A stretch of 59,604 nt of DNA from Candidatus Sericytochromatia bacterium. Lineage in GTDB: Bacteria; Cyanobacteriota; Sericytochromatia; UBA7694. Under the pieces are notes generated by a model that worked only from the letters and a program-made list of their open reading frames with translations, did no database searches and had not been told where the DNA came from. The stretch is taken from the NCBI GenBank assembly GCA_018780035.1, contig JADMKE010000022.1, positions 1-59,604 on the forward strand, written 5' to 3'. Each line of letters starts with the position of its first letter. The stretch's first letter is position 1. Positions 17,968 to 27,540 of this stretch are shown here, piece after piece. The position numbers and the translations under genes are program-made.

Positions 17968-18754
17968 TCTGAATTTGGATTGGCAAGGGGACCTAATTAG
18001 CGAGGTCCGTGATATGAGTGTGCGACTGGCGACTTACCAGAACCAGCAACCGGGTGAATTTGTGAGCGCAGAAGTACAGGGGGATCGGTTTCAATTTAAA
18101 CAATTGTCGTCAGGATCTTACCTGCTCTGCTTGCGTTATCAGTTAAATGGTCGGCATTTTGACTCTTTTTATTTTCAATTGGATGTGCCTGATACGACCC
18201 AACTCAAGCTGCAATTGATGCCCCAGGGTGCGTTGATTGACCAGATGGGTTTTTTCAACGACAGGGGCGAATTGGTGGATATGTTGATCTACCAAGGCAG
18301 CAAACCCTTTCTGACTTTTGCGCAAGAAGACCACCCCTATTTGGCGTCTTTGAGTGAGTTTTTGGCTTTTCGCTTGCCCCAATTGGCTGCTGTCGAAGCC
18401 CGACAGCGTCTGCATCCACTTTTGGGCGATTTGGCCCAGGCGCTGCCCATGCTTTCGCTGCTTTGGCCCTATCAGCTCAAAATGCTGATTGCCCCGGCCC
18501 TGCTGGCCCAAACCACCGCCGAGTGGAAAGCCTGTCTGATGCATTTGCTGCGTAATAATTTGATTTTGATGGATCAAGAGGCGCTCCACGAAATTCTGCA
18601 CGAAGCGGTGGCCTTGACCCAAGAAGAAAGCCGTTTTCAGGCCTTGTTGGCGCTGATGGAATGGGACTCCGATACCCAAGACTGGAGTGATTACCCAGGC
18701 TTTTTAAAGCAACTCGCAGGTCAGGGCATGCTCAAACCGGCGCGGGTAAAATAG
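17960..18754 (+). CDS. Hypothetical protein
   Basis: 264 residues from ATG 17960, preceded by AAGGGGAAAG; it overlaps the epimerase stop by 8 bp, so translation is coupled. The N-terminal ~100 residues look beta-rich, with an SGSYLLCLRYQLNGRHFD segment resembling a small immunoglobulin-like or carbohydrate-binding fold; the C-terminal half is helical, with HLLRNNLILMDQEALHEILH. No signal peptide or membrane helix is present. No family is recognised. Its coupling to a nucleotide-sugar enzyme is the only functional hint. Confidence 0.75.
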   Translation: MYNLNLDWQGDLISEVRDMSVRLATYQNQQPGEFVSAEVQGDRFQFKQLSSGSYLLCLRYQLNGRHFDSFYFQLDVPDTTQLKLQLMPQGALIDQMGFFNDRGELVDMLIYQGSKPFLTFAQEDHPYLASLSEFLAFRLPQLAAVEARQRLHPLLGDLAQALPMLSLLWPYQLKMLIAPALLAQTTAEWKACLMHLLRNNLILMDQEALHEILHEAVALTQEESRFQALLALMEWDSDTQDWSDYPGFLKQLAGQGMLKPARVK

Positions 18755-18812
18755 GTCAGTTTGTGATAAACTTTCCGATAAGATCGTTTAAATCCCCCTG
18801 CTGAGGAAATCC

Positions 18813-19796
18813 ATGCATTTTTCTGTTTCGGCTGTTTTTCGCCCCGTTCCTGTGCGCAAATTTCTTGTGCGCCCGGCTTTGGCTCTGCTCGCTTTGGGTC
18901 TTTTGGCCTGTCAATCAGCACCCGCAAGTCTCTTGGGCGTTGCCCAGCATCCGGCAGGCAAGGTGCATTTACTGGCCAGTACCTTGCCCCGTGTCGCGGC
19001 CCAAGGCAATAGCACGCTTACTGGCAATTTTAAGACCCACAGCCAAGTGGCTTCGCGCTTTCTCAAACAGAGCCGCGATGTAATGGTCTATTTGCCCCCC
19101 CAATACGCGCAAGACCCCAGCCGCCGTTACCCTGTCTTATATATGCACGATGGCAATAATCTCTTTGACCGCCGCACGTCTTTTGGGGGCAGTGAGTGGC
19201 AGGTTGATGAAAATCTCGAAAAGCTGATTCGCTCCCAAACGATTGAACCGGTGATTGTGGTGGGGGTTTACAATACCGCCGACCGCTTGGCGGAATACAC
19301 CTGGGAAGCCGCTGACCTCGATGGCGAAATGCATGGGGGGCAGGGCGCAAATTACGCCCGCTTTTTGGTCGAAGAACTCAAGCCCCTGATCGACAAGACC
19401 TACCGCACCCGTCCCCAACGCGAACACACTGCGGTGATGGGCTCTTCGCTGGGCGGACTCGTCTCCTTTTACCTCGGCTTACACTATCCTCAGGTCTTTT
19501 CCAAGATTGGTATGATGTCTCCTTCGATTTGGTGGAAAGACCGGGCCTTGCTCAAGGAAGTGCCCAAGCTCTCCAAAGACCTCAAGCTCTGGCTCGACAT
19601 GGGAACCCAAGAGGGACAGCAACCACAAGTGATGTTGCAAGATGCCAAAGATCTGGCGCAAGCGCTCGAAAAACAGGGTTTTCAGCATTTTCGCAATCTG
19701 GCTTTTCATGTCGCTCAAGACGCCGGCCACAATGAACAGGCCTGGGCCATGCGTGTGGAACACCCCTTGCGCTTTTTTTACAGCCCTTCCCGTTAA
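18813..19796 (+). CDS. Lipoprotein esterase, enterochelin-esterase-like alpha/beta hydrolase
   Basis: 327 residues; GAGGA lies 7-8 nt upstream of the ATG. The N-terminus is a lipoprotein signal ([11 protein letters not shown], lipobox Cys ~33). The catalytic domain begins with [10 protein letters not shown] and [13 protein letters not shown]; the nucleophile elbow is GSSLGG in [10 protein letters not shown], and a late His in DAGHNEQAW fits the triad. This is the esterase D / putative enterochelin esterase (Fes-like) fold, which cleaves siderophore or acyl-sugar esters. The lipid anchor places it on the inner or outer membrane facing the periplasm. No siderophore genes are nearby, so the substrate is open. 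Confidence 0.87.
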   Translation: MHFSVSAVFRPVPVRKFLVRPALALLALGLLACQSAPASLLGVAQHPAGKVHLLASTLPRVAAQGNSTLTGNFKTHSQVASRFLKQSRDVMVYLPPQYAQDPSRRYPVLYMHDGNNLFDRRTSFGGSEWQVDENLEKLIRSQTIEPVIVVGVYNTADRLAEYTWEAADLDGEMHGGQGANYARFLVEELKPLIDKTYRTRPQREHTAVMGSSLGGLVSFYLGLHYPQVFSKIGMMSPSIWWKDRALLKEVPKLSKDLKLWLDMGTQEGQQPQVMLQDAKDLAQALEKQGFQHFRNLAFHVAQDAGHNEQAWAMRVEHPLRFFYSPSR

Positions 19797-19866
19797 GGTC
19801 AGAACCCCGTCCTGATTTTGGCGTTTGCCAGTGGTTTTTTGCCTTTGTGAAACGGCTCGTGTTTGG

Positions 19867-19896
19867 TTGCCATGGCCTGCTGATCCCGGTTATACT
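19867..19896 (+). promoter_or_regulatory. Sigma70-type promoter of the clpP operon
   Basis: TTGCCA (19867-19872), an 18-bp spacer and TATACT (19891-19896). Predicted transcription start near 19903, about 34 nt before the clpP ATG. It lies in the gap after the esterase and is placed to drive clpP-clpX-lon and the genes behind them. Confidence 0.6.
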
Positions 19897-19936
19897 TGAT
19901 TCAACTATCACCACGCTCAAAATGAGATTAATCCTA

Positions 19937-20638
19937 ATGACACACCTTCTTCGCGTACCCGAACGGATGCAATATGTTCCTACCGTTGTCGAGCAGACAG
20001 GCCATGGCGAGCGCGCCTATGATATTTTTTCTCGTCTGCTCAAATCCCGCATTGTCTTTCTGGGCACTCCCATTAACGATCAAATCGCCAATTTGATTGT
20101 GGCTCAGTTGCTCTTTTTGGATGCGGAAGACCCCGATAAAGAAATTTCGCTGTATATCAACAGTCCCGGTGGCTCTGTCACGGCGGGTTTGGCGATTTAC
20201 GACACCATGCAGCATATCCAGTCTCCAGTTGTGACCATTTGCGTCGGCCAATGTGCCAGCATGGGAGCGGTGCTGTTGGCTGGCGGCGAACCCGGCAAGC
20301 GCATGGCTTTGCCCAATTCCCGCATCATGATGCACCAGCCTTTGGGCGGCGCTCAGGGCCAAGCCACCGATATCGAAATCCAGGCCCAAGAAATTCTGCG
20401 CATGAAAAAGCGCCTGAATTATCTCTTGGCTCACCACTGCAAACGCGATATCGAAACGATTGAAAAAGACACCGACCGTGATTTTTACATGACCGCTGAC
20501 GCCGCCAAAGAATATGGCGTGGTGGATCAGGTGCTCGAATCGGCTGCGGTTAAAGCCGCTGAAAAAATCGAAGAAGAGCGTCTGGCCAAAGAAGCTAGTA
20601 CAGCAGGGGATGACGCCCCTTCTGAAAAAAAGAAATAA
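19937..20638 (+). CDS. clpP: ATP-dependent Clp protease proteolytic subunit
   Basis: 233 residues from ATG 19937 ([15 protein letters not shown]); ATG 19922 is an alternative. ClpP forms two stacked heptameric rings that degrade proteins unfolded by ClpX or ClpA/C. The catalytic triad is complete: Ser108 ([11 protein letters not shown]), His133 (MMHQPLGG) and Asp182 (KDTDRDFYM). The substrate-groove motif [10 protein letters not shown] is present. Compared with typical ~195-205 residue ClpP it carries an extra charged C-terminal tail ending in DDAPSEKKK. It heads a run of quality-control genes with clpX 23 bp downstream. Confidence 0.97.
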   Translation: MTHLLRVPERMQYVPTVVEQTGHGERAYDIFSRLLKSRIVFLGTPINDQIANLIVAQLLFLDAEDPDKEISLYINSPGGSVTAGLAIYDTMQHIQSPVVTICVGQCASMGAVLLAGGEPGKRMALPNSRIMMHQPLGGAQGQATDIEIQAQEILRMKKRLNYLLAHHCKRDIETIEKDTDRDFYMTADAAKEYGVVDQVLESAAVKAAEKIEEERLAKEASTAGDDAPSEKKK

Positions 20639-20661
20639 AAAGTGATTGATGTGGCGAAGTA

Positions 20662-21969
20662 ATGGCAAAGTATAAAGGCAACCAACCCAAGTGTTCTTTC
20701 TGCGGAAAAAGCCAGGATCAGGTTCGCAAGTTAATTGCGGCCCCCGGCGTGTATATTTGCAATGAGTGTGTAGACCTCTGCAATGAAATCCTTGAGGAAG
20801 AGCTCTATGATGGTGAGGAGTCTGCGCGGACCGAGGGCGGTGCCCCTTTCCTCGAACTCAAAGACATCCCCAAGCCCAAATCCATGCGCAAAATTATTGA
20901 TCAGTATGTAGTGGGTCAGGAAAAAGCCAAAAAGATCCTCTCTGTAGCGGTGTATAACCACTACAAACGTCTGGCCAGCAATATGAAGGGCGATGAGGTC
21001 GAAATTCAGAAATCCAATATTCTCTTGGTGGGCCCCACGGGTTCAGGCAAGACGATGTTGGCTCAGACTTTGGCCAAAATCCTGAATGTGCCTTTTGCGA
21101 TAGCCGATGCCACGAGTTTGACCGAAGCCGGTTATGTTGGTGAAGACGTTGAAAACATTTTGCTGCGCCTCTTGCAGGCTTCAGACTTCGACGTCAAAAA
21201 AGCCGAACGTGGGATCATTTATATCGACGAAATTGACAAAGTGGCCCGCAAGTCTGAGAACCCCTCAATTACCCGCGATGTCTCAGGTGAAGGCGTTCAG
21301 CAGGCCCTCTTGAAAATGATGGAAGGCACCTTGGCCAATGTTCCCCCCCAAGGCGGACGCAAACACCCTTATCAGGAATTTATCCAATTGGATACCTCCC
21401 ATATCCTGTTTATTTTGGGGGGCGCGTTTGTCGGCCTCGACAAAGTGATTGGGGCCCGTGTCGGCCAGAAGAATATCGGCTTTGGTGCCGAAGTCTCCAA
21501 CCGCAAAAACAAAGACGACAACCTCTCTGAGCTGTATGAAAAGATGCTGCCTGAGGATCTGCTCAAATACGGCATGATCCCCGAGTTTATTGGCCGTGTT
21601 CCCGTGTTGGCTACCTTGGATCCGCTCGATAAAGCGGCCTTGCAAAAAATCCTGGTTGAGCCCAAAAATGCGATCATCAAGCAGTATAAAAAATTGATGG
21701 CCATGGATGGCGTCGATTTGACCTTCAGCGATGACGCCCTTGAAGCGATTGTTGAAGAGGCCCACAAACGCCAAACGGGCGCACGCGGGCTGCGGGCTGT
21801 GGTTGAAGAGTTGATGCTCGACGTGATGTACGAAGCGCCTTCCCATGCCGATTTGACCAAGTGCACGATCACCAAAGAGTGGCTTGAACACAATGGCCAC
21901 GGCAATATTTTTAAGCTTATGGCTGAAAACAAGAAGAAGATGCCCGTACAACAGGATGAGATTGCCTGA
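20662..21969 (+). CDS. clpX: ATP-dependent Clp protease ATP-binding subunit ClpX
   Basis: 435 residues. The N-terminal zinc-binding domain has CSFC (Cys11, Cys14) and CNEC (Cys33, Cys36). The AAA+ core shows Walker A GPTGSGKT (~124), Walker B in IIYIDEIDK (~185), the [18 protein letters not shown] helix, pore loop GYVGED and sensor-2 region GARGLR. The IGF-type ClpP-docking loop is represented by NIGFGAE. ClpX unfolds tagged substrates and feeds them to ClpP; it is the standard neighbour. Gap to lon is 11 bp, arguing for one transcript. Confidence 0.97.
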   Translation: MAKYKGNQPKCSFCGKSQDQVRKLIAAPGVYICNECVDLCNEILEEELYDGEESARTEGGAPFLELKDIPKPKSMRKIIDQYVVGQEKAKKILSVAVYNHYKRLASNMKGDEVEIQKSNILLVGPTGSGKTMLAQTLAKILNVPFAIADATSLTEAGYVGEDVENILLRLLQASDFDVKKAERGIIYIDEIDKVARKSENPSITRDVSGEGVQQALLKMMEGTLANVPPQGGRKHPYQEFIQLDTSHILFILGGAFVGLDKVIGARVGQKNIGFGAEVSNRKNKDDNLSELYEKMLPEDLLKYGMIPEFIGRVPVLATLDPLDKAALQKILVEPKNAIIKQYKKLMAMDGVDLTFSDDALEAIVEEAHKRQTGARGLRAVVEELMLDVMYEAPSHADLTKCTITKEWLEHNGHGNIFKLMAENKKKMPVQQDEIA

Positions 21970-21980
21970 CGCCCCCTTTT

Positions 21981-24413
21981 ATGGCAAAATCTCAACCTTC
22001 GCCCTCTTCTGAAAAATCAGCCAAAGCCCCCGCTGCGCCACCGCCAGCGCGCCGGAAAGCATCTGAAAAACCGCTTTTATTGACCTTGCCCGTGGTGCCA
22101 CTCAAAGAGATGGTGGTTTTTCCGCGCATGATTTTGCCGCTTTTTATTGCCAGACAGCCTTCGATTCAAGCCCTGGACGAAGCCGTGGCCAAAAACAGCC
22201 AGATTGCCTTGTTGGCCCAAAAACGCGAGAAACATGCCTATCCAGGGCCCGCTGATCTGCCTGACATTGGTATTTTGGCCCAAATTCTGCAAACCCTGCG
22301 TCTGCCCGATGGCAGCACGCGTATTATGGTTGAGTGCCGCTCGCGCTTGCGCCTGCTGCGCTATCAGCGCAAAACCCCCTATTTGCTCGGCCGTTTTGAA
22401 CTTCTAGAAGAGCCCGAACTCAAGCTGACGGCGGATCAAGAGGTCTTAACCCGCCTGATGATGAAACAGTTTGAGAGTTATATGCAACTTTCGCACCAGA
22501 TGTTTCCAGAAGCCATGGAACAGGTGCCTGTGATTGAAGATCCCGGTGCCCTGGCCGATGTGATTGCGGCCTATGTCAGCACGCCGATCCCGGACAAACA
22601 GGCGATACTTGAAATTGCCGATCCGATTCTGCGCCTGGAGGCCTCGGGCCGTCTCTTGAGCAAGGCCCTGGAACTGGCGAGCCTCGAAAATCAGATTCAT
22701 GGCCGGGTGCGTGAGTCCATCGACAAACACCAAAAAGAATTTTTTCTGCGCGAAAAAATGACCGCTATTCGCGAGGAATTGGGTGAGGAAAACGATCCCG
22801 AGATCAAGGCTTACAAAGAAAAAATCGCCCTGCTGCCTGCCGGAGAAGTGCAAGAAAAAGGCCAAAAAGAACTGGCCCGGCTCGAAAAAATGCACGCCTC
22901 TTCCGCTGAAAGTGGGGTGATTCGCACCTGGTTGGATACCCTTTTGGCTCTGCCCTGGCAGCCCGAACCGGCGCCCGATGTGGAACTCAAACAAGCTGTC
23001 AAGGTGCTTGACCGTGAGCATTTTGGGCTGACCAAGGTCAAAGATCGGATTATCGAATACCTGGCTGTGCGCAAATTGGCGGGAAAACCGCCCCATACCC
23101 TGCTCTGTTTGATTGGCCCGCCGGGTGTCGGCAAAACCTCGCTCTGCCGCTCAATTGCCCATGCCACAGGGCGCAAATTTGAACGGATAGCCCTCGGCGG
23201 CGTGGGTGATGACGCTGAAATTCGCGGCCATCGCCGGACCTATGTGGGTGCCTTGCCAGGCCGACTCATTGAAGCTGTCAAACGTGCGGGCACCACCCAT
23301 TTGGTGATTTTGCTCGATGAGGTCGACAAACTCACCCGCCATTACAGCGGCGACCCCGCTTCGGCCTTGCTCGAAGTGCTTGACCCTGAACAAAACAAGG
23401 CCTACCGCGATCATTACCTCGATCTGCCCTTCGACCTCTCCTCGATCCTCTTTCTCTGCGCAGGCAATGTCAGCCACACGATTCCCAAGCCCCTGCTCGA
23501 TCGCATGCAAGTGGTCTCACTCAGCGGTTATACCGAAGAGGAAAAATTGGCCATTGCCAAAGACTACTTAATTCCGCGCCAGAGCGAAGAAAGTGGCATG
23601 CGTGGCAAAGGTGTACAACTCAATCAAGCCGCTCTGCGCACCTTGATTCGCCGCTATACCCGCGAAGCGGGGGTGCGTGAACTTGAACGTAAAATTGGCT
23701 CACTCTACCGCAAATTGGCGCGCAAAGTGGTCCAAGAAGAGACCTTTCCCCGCCGGATTCACAGCTTGGCCGCCCTCAGCGATTTGCTGGGACCGCCCAA
23801 ATTCTCAGAGCCCGAACCCGATAAAAACAGCGAAGTGGGCTTGGTGCGTGGCTTGGCCTGGACCGAAATTGGTGGCTCGGTGCTGCCTGTCGAGGTCGCG
23901 CTCAGCCCCGGCAAAGGCAAATTGGTCATGACCGGCAATCTCGGCGATGTGATGAAAGAATCTGTACAAATTGCCTTGGGTTTTGTGCGGCAGCAATCTG
24001 AAGCCCTGGGGATCTCGGCCCGCTCGCTGCAAAACCAAGATATTCACGTGCATGTGCCCGAAGGGGCGATTCCCAAAGACGGCCCTTCTGCAGGTCTGGC
24101 GATCTGCACTGCACTGGTCTCGGCCTTGACCTTGCGCCCGATCAAAGCCAATCTGGCCATGACGGGTGAGATCACCCTGCGTGGCAAAGCCCTGCCGATT
24201 GGCGGGCTCAAAGAGAAGTCTTTGGCTGCTTTCCGTGAAGGCATTACCCTGATCTTAATTCCCCATGACAATCTCTCCGATCTGGAAGAGATTCCAGCTG
24301 AGATTCGCAATCAGATCCAGTTTGTGCCTGTCAAAGAGATGGCCCAGGTTTTGGCGCAGGCCCTTTTGCCAGCGCCAGAAAAGAAACCCCATTCCAGCCG
24401 CAAACGGGTTTAG
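21981..24413 (+). CDS. lon: ATP-dependent Lon protease
   Basis: 810 residues. A Pro/Ala/Lys-rich leader of ~30 residues precedes the LAN substrate-binding domain (PVVPLKEMVVFPRMILPL). A coiled coil contains FFLREKMTAIREELG, typical of Lon. AAA+ domain: Walker A GPPGVGKT (379-386), Walker B in LVILLDEVDK. The C-terminal protease domain carries the Ser-Lys dyad: Ser703 (KDGPSAGL) and Lys746 (GGLKEKSLAA). Lon degrades misfolded and regulatory proteins as a homohexamer. The three ATP-dependent protease genes clpP-clpX-lon are contiguous, as in many bacteria. Confidence 0.97.
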   Translation: MAKSQPSPSSEKSAKAPAAPPPARRKASEKPLLLTLPVVPLKEMVVFPRMILPLFIARQPSIQALDEAVAKNSQIALLAQKREKHAYPGPADLPDIGILAQILQTLRLPDGSTRIMVECRSRLRLLRYQRKTPYLLGRFELLEEPELKLTADQEVLTRLMMKQFESYMQLSHQMFPEAMEQVPVIEDPGALADVIAAYVSTPIPDKQAILEIADPILRLEASGRLLSKALELASLENQIHGRVRESIDKHQKEFFLREKMTAIREELGEENDPEIKAYKEKIALLPAGEVQEKGQKELARLEKMHASSAESGVIRTWLDTLLALPWQPEPAPDVELKQAVKVLDREHFGLTKVKDRIIEYLAVRKLAGKPPHTLLCLIGPPGVGKTSLCRSIAHATGRKFERIALGGVGDDAEIRGHRRTYVGALPGRLIEAVKRAGTTHLVILLDEVDKLTRHYSGDPASALLEVLDPEQNKAYRDHYLDLPFDLSSILFLCAGNVSHTIPKPLLDRMQVVSLSGYTEEEKLAIAKDYLIPRQSEESGMRGKGVQLNQAALRTLIRRYTREAGVRELERKIGSLYRKLARKVVQEETFPRRIHSLAALSDLLGPPKFSEPEPDKNSEVGLVRGLAWTEIGGSVLPVEVALSPGKGKLVMTGNLGDVMKESVQIALGFVRQQSEALGISARSLQNQDIHVHVPEGAIPKDGPSAGLAICTALVSALTLRPIKANLAMTGEITLRGKALPIGGLKEKSLAAFREGITLILIPHDNLSDLEEIPAEIRNQIQFVPVKEMAQVLAQALLPAPEKKPHSSRKRV

Positions 24414-24416
24414 CCC

Positions 24417-25265
24417 GTGTCGCTGCGCTGTGAACTCTGCGGAGAACTCAATCAGACTGCGCAAGCCCAGCGCTGCGAACGCTGCCAAAACAGTGATTTT
24501 AAGCCTGCTTTGGCGCTGTGGCGCTCACCCTTTTATTCCCTTGAAGGGCTGATGCGGGTGGTGGCCAACGCGGAATTGCTGCGTCTGGCCCTTTTTCCAA
24601 TTTTATTGACCGGCTTGATTCTGGGAACTGTCTTAATTTGGGGCCTGAGCTCGGTCTTTGCCGGCCTCAATAGCTGGCTGGCAGAGTCCATGCGAAGTGG
24701 CGGTGCTTTGATGGCCTTGCAAGGGGTTTCATTGGCTTTTGCCAGTTTTGCCCTGGCTGTGCTCTTTTTGTTTTTATTTTTGCCGGTTTCCAGCTTGGTC
24801 TGTCTGCCTTTTCTCGATCAGATCTCACAAAAGGTTGAGATCTTGATTTTGGGCAAACCCCAGCAACCCTCGGCTTCCCTCGCATTGGGATTTATCGTCA
24901 AAGAGATGTTTTTGTTGCTGGGTTTTAAACTGGTGGTTCTGGTGCTGGGGTTGCCACTTTTGTTGATTCCTGTGCTGGGTTTTCCGCTTTTTCTCTTTTT
25001 AATGGGGCTGCTCACTGCCGTGGACTTCTTGGATTTGTTGCTCTCGCGCAAGGGCTTTGGTTTTGCCGAAAAACTCAGTTATCTCAAACATTATTTTCTG
25101 CCGTTTGCGCTTTTTTCGCTGCCGGTGGTGAGCATGGCCTGGATTCCCCTCTTACAATTGCTAATTCTGCCCGGCGCGGCGGCTGGGGGTGTTTTGTTTT
25201 ATTTGAACCATCCCAAGCCAATGACTGCCCGGCTTGAACAAGAGGCCACAGGTGTCCCCGACTGA
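24417..25265 (+). CDS. EI24/CysZ-like membrane protein with N-terminal zinc ribbon
   Basis: 282 residues from GTG 24417, three bases after the lon stop. The first ~25 residues hold CELCGE...CERCQN, two CxxC knuckles of a small zinc ribbon. The rest follows the EI24/CysZ pattern: SLEGLMRVV leader, four or more long hydrophobic segments, and a FGFAEKLSYLKHY segment like the conserved region between helices in that family. CysZ relatives are linked to sulfate uptake, and EI24 is an eukaryotic homologue; no sulfate genes are close, so transport of sulfate is not claimed. The zinc ribbon fusion is not usual for CysZ. Its stop overlaps the next gene by 14 bp. Confidence 0.75.
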   Translation: MSLRCELCGELNQTAQAQRCERCQNSDFKPALALWRSPFYSLEGLMRVVANAELLRLALFPILLTGLILGTVLIWGLSSVFAGLNSWLAESMRSGGALMALQGVSLAFASFALAVLFLFLFLPVSSLVCLPFLDQISQKVEILILGKPQQPSASLALGFIVKEMFLLLGFKLVVLVLGLPLLLIPVLGFPLFLFLMGLLTAVDFLDLLLSRKGFGFAEKLSYLKHYFLPFALFSLPVVSMAWIPLLQLLILPGAAAGGVLFYLNHPKPMTARLEQEATGVPD

Positions 25266-26922
25266 GTTTTCGCTCCAACAGGCCCGGCAGGCACTGCACA
25301 CGCAAGACTGGCAGGCCGCTCGCTTGGCATTTGAGGCGGTTTTACAGAGCGACTCCCAGCAACTGGAGGCGCTGACGGGCCTTGCTACCGTCTCCCTGGC
25401 TCTCTTGCAATTTGAACAAGCTGTGGCTTTTGCCCAGCGGGCGGTGGCCGCTTATCCTGAATCGGCCTCGGCCCATTATACTTTGGGTTTGGCCTTGTAC
25501 AGTGCCAACCAATTCGAAGCAGCCCTGACCCATTTGCGTCAAACCACAGCTCTGGACCCAGAAAATGCCCTGGCCTGGGTGCGACTTGGGCAAATTTACA
25601 CCCGCCATGGACTGCCTTTTTATGGCTTTTCTTGTTTGGAGCGGGCCCAAGAGATTTGGTCTGAGCAGGTGGTGGATCCCCTTTGTTTAAGCCAAGCGGC
25701 CTGGCGTGCGGGTCTGTGGGCGCCTTTTCAGCGCTGGACCGAGTCATTTTATCAGCAGATTTCCGACCTTTCACTGCGGCTCTGGGTTTATACGCGCTGG
25801 CTGGATCTCTTGGGTTATCAGGACCACCTCAATGACGCCGATTGGCTAACGCTTTTGTCTCAGTGGGAAACCCATTTGCCTTCGCGTTTGAGTTTATTGC
25901 CGCTGCCCAGGCAACAACTGACGTCTGTCTCAGGTTCTTTGCGGGTGGCTTGTCTCAGTCAAAATTCCATTCTCAGCCACGCTCTACTCACTCCTTTGGT
26001 GGCTTTGCGGCCCACTGAGATTGCTGTGTTTTCCCCTGTTTCGGCGGCCGACAATGCGCTCTGGCAAAACGTTTCAGACGCGTCGGAAGTGCCTCCTCAG
26101 GCGCTTTTGCCTGCCTTGCAAGCCTGGCAGCCCGATCTGATTCTCGACCAGGTGGGCCTTTCGCGACCCGAGGTTTTGATGCTGCCGCGTCAATTGCCAC
26201 AGTCACTTTGGCTCTCCGGCAGCGATCCCGACTACCCAGCCCCTCTATTGAGTGGGGGGCAGGGCTGTGAATGGCCTTGGTTCTTTGCCGCAGCTGAAGA
26301 TATTGGCACGCCGCTGGCCTACCCAACAGGTGCACCTGTGGCTGGTTATATGGGGCCCGTCAAGGCTCTGTCTCCTGAGACCCTCCAGCTTTGGGGCGAT
26401 TTATTGCTGGCCCAGACCCAATTGCGGCTCTGTCTCTTTTCGCCCGAACTCGATGATCCGCTGCTCAAACAATACCTCGAACAGATTTTTCAAAGTCGGG
26501 GTATTTCTGGTTACCGCCTGCGCTTTTTCGGCAATTGTGCCTCACAAGAACCCCTGTCTTTTTTCTATGGGCAGGTGCATTTGGTCTTGGCTCCACTGCC
26601 CCGCAGCTCTTGGTTTCAAACCTGTATGGCCCTTTGGCAGGGTCGCCCGGTTGTGAGTCTGGCAGAACCCCGTTGTTCAGCGCGCAATGGGGCCGCCCGT
26701 GTGCTCGCCAGCTTGGCTTGGGAGCAGGGCTGGGAATCAGGACTGGCTGAAAGCCGTGAAGATTGGCTCGTTAAGGCCCAATTCCTGCTAAAACAAGGCC
26801 CTGAACCCGCTGCTTTGCGGGCCCTACTGGCGGGGGCTCAAACCCACCAAGCGGCCTTGCTCAGTCAGGCTTGGCAGGACTGGCTGAAAGCAGTGGGGCT
26901 TCCAGATGCTGCCAGAAACTGA
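25252..26922 (+). CDS. TPR protein with degenerate O-GlcNAc-transferase-like C-terminus
   Basis: 556 residues from GTG 25252, chosen for AGAGG six bases upstream; an in-frame TTG at 25234 is possible. Residues ~5-130 contain three to four TPR units (AHYTLGLALYSANQFEAALT, ENALAWVRLGQIYTRHG). The C-terminal ~300 residues follow the plan of bacterial TPR/SPINDLY-type O-GlcNAc transferases (GT41), with short segments such as FFYGQVHLVLAPLP and MALWQGRPVVSL. The family's GG-x-TT-x-EALWMG nucleotide-binding signature is reduced to a SSWFQTCMALWQG version, so glycosyl transfer is doubtful. A second, intact paralogue lies at 53204-55027. It overlaps genes on both sides and belongs to the lon-nudix run. 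Confidence 0.75.
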   Translation: MSPTEFSLQQARQALHTQDWQAARLAFEAVLQSDSQQLEALTGLATVSLALLQFEQAVAFAQRAVAAYPESASAHYTLGLALYSANQFEAALTHLRQTTALDPENALAWVRLGQIYTRHGLPFYGFSCLERAQEIWSEQVVDPLCLSQAAWRAGLWAPFQRWTESFYQQISDLSLRLWVYTRWLDLLGYQDHLNDADWLTLLSQWETHLPSRLSLLPLPRQQLTSVSGSLRVACLSQNSILSHALLTPLVALRPTEIAVFSPVSAADNALWQNVSDASEVPPQALLPALQAWQPDLILDQVGLSRPEVLMLPRQLPQSLWLSGSDPDYPAPLLSGGQGCEWPWFFAAAEDIGTPLAYPTGAPVAGYMGPVKALSPETLQLWGDLLLAQTQLRLCLFSPELDDPLLKQYLEQIFQSRGISGYRLRFFGNCASQEPLSFFYGQVHLVLAPLPRSSWFQTCMALWQGRPVVSLAEPRCSARNGAARVLASLAWEQGWESGLAESREDWLVKAQFLLKQGPEPAALRALLAGAQTHQAALLSQAWQDWLKAVGLPDAARN

Positions 26923-27475
26923 ATTGGCCCAACGACTTGAACGCCATGCCCCCAGCTGGAGCTCTTTTCTGCCTGAACCTGGCGCGATGACCCCGGCCGC
27001 TGTGCTGTTACCGCTCTTTTACAAAGCGGGAGAGGCACATATCCTGCTGACCATGCGCACAGATCAGGTCAGCCACCACAAGGGGCAGATTTCTTTTCCC
27101 GGAGGCAAATCCGAACCTGCGGATCAGAGTTTGGCTGAGACCGCCTTGCGCGAGAGCTGGGAGGAGGTCGGTCTGCGCCGCGAAGATGTGCGCCTAATCG
27201 GCCAAATGAAACCCATGCCCACGCTCTCCCGTTTTTGGGTGCATCCCTTTGTGGGTCTGATTCCCTACCCCTATCCCTTTGAGGTCAACCCAAGCGAAAT
27301 TGCCAGCTTGATTGAAGTGCCTCTGAGCCATTTGCGGCAGCCCCAAAACCGCCGCCAGGGCAAACGCAGTTTTGGTGGTCAAGACTACGAGATCTATTAT
27401 TTTGACTACCAGGAATTTACGATCTGGGGCATTACCGGGCATTTGTTGCACGACTTTTTGGCCTTGCTGGATTGA
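26906..27475 (+). CDS. Nudix hydrolase, CoA pyrophosphatase type
   Basis: 189 residues, overlapping the upstream gene by 17 bp. The Nudix box is complete: GGKSEPADQSLAETALRESWEEVGL contains GX5EX7REUXEEXGU. Just before it, MRTDQVSHHKGQISFPGG matches the extra LLTxRSxxxxxHxGQVxFPGG signature of the NudL/YeaB/Nudt7 coenzyme A pyrophosphatases, which split CoA and acyl-CoA to phosphopantetheine and 3',5'-ADP. It is cytoplasmic and of usual length. It is the last gene of the clpP-lon run; a terminator on the opposite strand follows. Confidence 0.9.
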   Translation: MLPETELAQRLERHAPSWSSFLPEPGAMTPAAVLLPLFYKAGEAHILLTMRTDQVSHHKGQISFPGGKSEPADQSLAETALRESWEEVGLRREDVRLIGQMKPMPTLSRFWVHPFVGLIPYPYPFEVNPSEIASLIEVPLSHLRQPQNRRQGKRSFGGQDYEIYYFDYQEFTIWGITGHLLHDFLALLD

Positions 27476-27489
27476 GTTTTTGACACAGC

Positions 27490-27515
27490 AAAAACCCCCC
27501 TTTTTCAAGGGGGGG
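27490..27515 (-). terminator. Strong terminator for the glycine-rich gene (minus strand)
   Basis: CCCCCCTT and AAGGGGGG (27495-27514) form an 8-bp stem with a 4-nt loop; on the minus strand it is followed by a T5 run. It lies 26 nt downstream of the 27541-28179 stop. On the plus strand no T run follows, so read-through from the Nudix side would be less affected. Confidence 0.85.
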
Positions 27516-27540
27516 CAAACGGAAGAATATTACTGAAAAT

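Noticed and set aside
19934..20668. 244-codon frame antisense to clpP
   Set aside because: Fully antisense to a certain gene, His/Phe/Gly-biased and without any motif; a mirror of the clpP codon pattern.
21283..21995. Two long frames antisense to clpX
   Set aside because: Both lie wholly against clpX and show no domain; length comes from the GC-skewed codon use of clpX.
22446..23096. 216-codon frame antisense to lon
   Set aside because: Antisense to the lon coding sequence, with Gln/Phe/His bias typical of mirror frames.
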